Assembly: GCA_032622095.1 (NCBI GenBank)
Contig: CP136066.1
Coordinates: 184,486,716-184,550,715 of the forward strand
Source: Siphonodentalium dalli
Taxonomy: Eukaryota; Mollusca; Scaphopoda; Gadilida; Siphonodentaliidae
DNA length: 64,000 nucleotides
Direction of reading: 5' to 3'
The first letter of the stretch is position 1; every line of letters starts with the position of its first letter. Position numbers and translations under genes: made by a program. Positions 61,674 to 64,000 of this stretch are shown here, in pieces. The notes under the pieces are model-generated. The model was not told where the DNA came from, made no database searches, and saw nothing but the letters and a program-made list of their open reading frames with translations.

Positions 61674-62762
61674 TAGTGATGTTCCGATAATCGGAATCGG
61701 AATCGGCCATCGGCCGATAATAGCCCATCGGAAATTAATCGCACCTCGCAGTTGAACATCGGCTTTTACCGATTGTCAAAATAAATAAAAATGTTCTAGT
61801 ATCTAAGCGCAATGTGCACGCTTTAATAAACATACGCAATACAACTGTAGTATTGAATGTAAAATTCAGTTGTAACAGCCTAAAAAGAAGCCATTGGCAT
61901 CATCAAAGCAGTCTGATATGATGATATATTATAAGAATGGCAATACACATGCCCGACATCCCGTGTAATATGAAGTTATTGGTTCAATCGCGTTGACACG
62001 AAATAGATTCAAAGAAAGCTTTAATTAAAAAGCTGACCTGATTACAGTGATGCTTCCTATAGAGCATGTGTCATGACTCATGTGACGTCACATGCTATGT
62101 CAATAACTTGAAGCACACACTGAATGAATTAATACAGTTGTTATCAGAACTGTATTCAATAACGATCAACGTTAGTAGGGGCATAATTAGCTTTTTCGTC
62201 TGTACAACGTATGCTATGAAATACGCTTAGCTCCACGTTGAACTTGCGAAACAAAAATTGAGCAGGCGGAACTATAAAAGCTTCCGAGTTGTTAAAAGAT
62301 AAAAGGTGTGACCAATGGAAACTTGGGAAATCTCAGACAAATATGACAGCAATTATTATCCATCAATCAAAATTTAGTTAATAATCATCGCCATTCCATA
62401 CATTGTTGCAACTTACAAGTATTCAATCAAGACTTTTACTCCGCATGCAAGTGTTCCACACATGGTCATAACGTTACTCTGAGTCGGCACCTTTGATCTC
62501 TTTGTCAAAACAACTACCGGTATACATCAAAGGAAGCACACAACCGACGTCGGCAGAAATACTGTCACGACAGTGTGTATATATTTCTTTGATGTATTTG
62601 GCTTTGAAACTATGCGGGATATGGAGTGCATTGGGTGTATATAAGTCCATTATAGGAACAAACGCACAATATATATAAACATCGGAATCGGAAATCGGCC
62701 GATTGTGCCTCCAGTTATCGGAAATCGGTCCGATAAGCTTTTTCATTATCGGAACATCACTA
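61674..62762. mobile_element. hAT-type element, 1.09 kb, UTP25 intron 8
   Basis: TAGTGATGTTCCGATAATCG and ATTATCGGAACATCACTA ends with the perfect 8-bp duplication CAATCCTC (61666-61673, 62763-62770). Further inverse segments with ATCGGAAATCGGCCGAT lie inside each end. Confidence 0.92.
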
Positions 62763-62925
62763 CAATCCTCTGGTTGTCTTGCGTTTAACGTCTAACTGAA
62801 ATGTGGTCTAACTGGAGTGCCAGCCTGGTTTAATGAATCATTTACTTAGGGTAGGACAGTAATTTCCAATATCTTGATGATTAAAATAGACTGTTGTAAC
62901 TTCTGATATTCTTTCTTTTTTCCAG

Positions 62926-62978
62926 AATGTCTGACCCCATTCCAGTTATCATTGTTCAATGTGGTGAATAATTATATC
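62926..62978 (+). CDS. UTP25: UTP25 exon 9 (TPFQ motif)
   Basis: It completes a Glu codon and encodes CLTPFQLSLFNVVNNYI, the conserved 'TPLQ...' start of the core region. Acceptor TTTTTTCCAG, donor GTAAGT. Confidence 0.92.
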
Positions 62979-63346
62979 GTAAGTTATCAATAATTACCAG
63001 ACAGAAGCTAATAATTCTTAAAAGTCTTACGAAACATCTGGAATTCCAGTTTTCTTAATGTTGTTTTTTGTTATTGATTGGACAGAAGTAATAATTCTTG
63101 AACATTTTTACCCCGTTTAGTGTTTAGATAAGTAACAACTAGAATTCCAATTTATTTCAATATTTTTATTGTAAATGTTTTTTTTAAAATCAGAACATCG
63201 ATATGTTGATAGGAATATTATCACTCACCATAAATTTTTAGCTTTATATTAGAAATTAAATGAGACAGATTCTTTCTCGCATGTCATAAAATTTTTCATT
63301 GTAAATGTTGCAATAGTTGCTTGACAATTGAGTTAAATTTTCACAG

Positions 63347-63432
63347 GATATCAACATGAACCAGAGAACTTTTGAGAATGGAGAAGAGATTCGACTTGTC
63401 TACTGTCTTCATGCACTCAACCATGTTCTCAA
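63347..63432 (+). CDS. UTP25: UTP25 exon 10 (NGEEIR block), last exon seen
   Basis: The exon encodes DINMNQRTFE then NGEEIRLVYCLHALNHVL, the most diagnostic UTP25 segment. Acceptor TTTCACAG. The donor GTAAGT at 63433 lies in the first copy of a 30-bp tandem repeat, so further donor-like sites follow at 63463, 63499 and 63529. No later exon is visible before 64000. Confidence 0.92.
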
Positions 63433-63540
63433 GTAAGTTTCAGTATTCAACCATGTTCTCAAGTAAGTTCCAGTTTCAGTATTCAACCATGTTCTCAAGT
63501 TAGTTCCAGTACTCAACCTTGTCCTCAAGTAAGTTCCAGT
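63415..63540 (+). repeat. Four 30-bp tandem copies spanning the exon 10 donor
   Basis: Copies at 63415, 63445, 63481 and 63511 of (A)(C/T)TCAACCATGTTCTCAAGTAAGT-type sequence, with an extra TTCAGT between copies 2 and 3. Copy 1 contains the last 18 coding bases and the donor of UTP25 exon 10. Confidence 0.92.
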
Positions 63541-64000
63541 ATAAATGAGTTCCTCATTGTCACTATTGACATGGCCATTAAAAATAAATACCTGTGTTCT
63601 CCAGCAATTATATGTGAAAAATTTGATGCTGGAGGGAGGCTTTTTATTTTATTTATTTTTTCAAGAATTCTAGAAAGTAAGGAATGTACTTAAAATACAC
63701 ATAATATTATTCGCGTTTTAATGTTTCCCGGTATCGAAATAGGTCGATAAATATCTGAACTACCTTTCTATGAGCATTCTGTAACCCAAAAAGACGCATT
63801 GGTTTTTGAAAAATAGAACTATGAAAACAGTGTTTGGGTCCCAAACAAAAAAACAGTCATTTGCCCAAATTTGCATGACATTGAACAGAAAAGAGCATTC
63901 AGTGTTAGTCTATTCCTGCTATGATAGCAATAAAGAGCGTTTGTCTGACTTGAAAATGGCTGTGAATTTCGGAAGTGTTTTGCAGAGCATATAAACCGTT
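63541..64000. other. Start of UTP25 intron 10
   Basis: AT-rich, with no further exon recognised before the window ends. Confidence 0.5.

Larger units (their letters stand above)
39407..63432 (+). other. UTP25: Gene locus (5' part): UTP25 / digestive organ expansion factor, ten coding exons, runs off the window
   Basis: Ten plus-strand exons with GT-AG boundaries join in frame into 332 codons plus two bases. UTP25 is a U3 snoRNA-associated nucleolar factor of the small-subunit processome needed for 18S rRNA maturation. Identification rests on order and sequence: a basic N-terminus with RKDQRHLIAYGEIHP (animal UTP25 has a KKQKKHLRDFGEEHP-like stretch), a SYQQLLSSIK motif in exon 3 (HRLLATLK-like in vertebrates), a long acidic Glu/Asp/Ser region in exons 4-5, the LTPFQ motif of exon 9, and NGEEIRLVYCLHALNHVL in exon 10, a strongly conserved block just before the helicase-like core. 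About 45% of the usual protein of roughly 750 residues is present, and the rest lies past 64000. Introns are loaded with transposons. Confidence 0.93.

Overview
The window looks like AT-rich nuclear DNA of an animal. It carries intron-rich genes with GT-AG splice sites and very dense DNA-transposon debris. Several repeat types (families beginning AGCTCAACTT, TGTCCCCC-ended repeats with tandem cores, frequent ACATGTA motifs, long poly-G/poly-C runs) resemble marine lophotrochozoan genomes, most likely a mollusc or brachiopod. The clade is an inference, not a proof.

Only two protein genes could be reconstructed, and they are divergent, with about 6.7 kb between their start codons. On the minus strand (32681 down to 17302), six coding exons join in frame into a complete 243-residue RNA-binding protein. 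It has one RRM close to that of RBM4/lark, then glycine/RGG and Pro/Tyr/Arg-rich tails. On the plus strand (39407 to beyond the window), ten coding exons join in frame into the N-terminal 332 residues of UTP25 (digestive organ expansion factor), a nucleolar ribosome-biogenesis factor. Its putative helicase-like core must lie downstream of 64000.

Nearly everything else is mobile DNA, much of it nested. Nine hAT-type elements are supported; six have perfect 8-bp target-site duplications. There are TTAA-flanked (piggyBac-like) MITEs, about eight copies of a TA-flanked foldback MITE (CAGTAATGCCC ends), other TA-flanked elements, a TTA-flanked Harbinger-like MITE, a tRNA-type SINE split by later insertions, and dumbbell repeats whose two ends are each palindromes. 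There are also minisatellites and element-internal satellites.

The most unusual structure is a composite of about 5 kb (24560-29610) inside intron 3 of the RRM gene. It has perfect 145-bp inverted arms, a separate perfect 62-bp inverted pair at its left end, imperfectly palindromic AT-rich termini, repeated modules and several short coding-like frames. I could not assign it to a known superfamily.

Layout: 1-17284 is repeats and unassigned DNA; 17285-32716 is the RRM gene; 32717-39393 is the divergent intergenic region with transposons; 39394-64000 is UTP25. No rRNA gene, intact tRNA gene or CRISPR array was seen.
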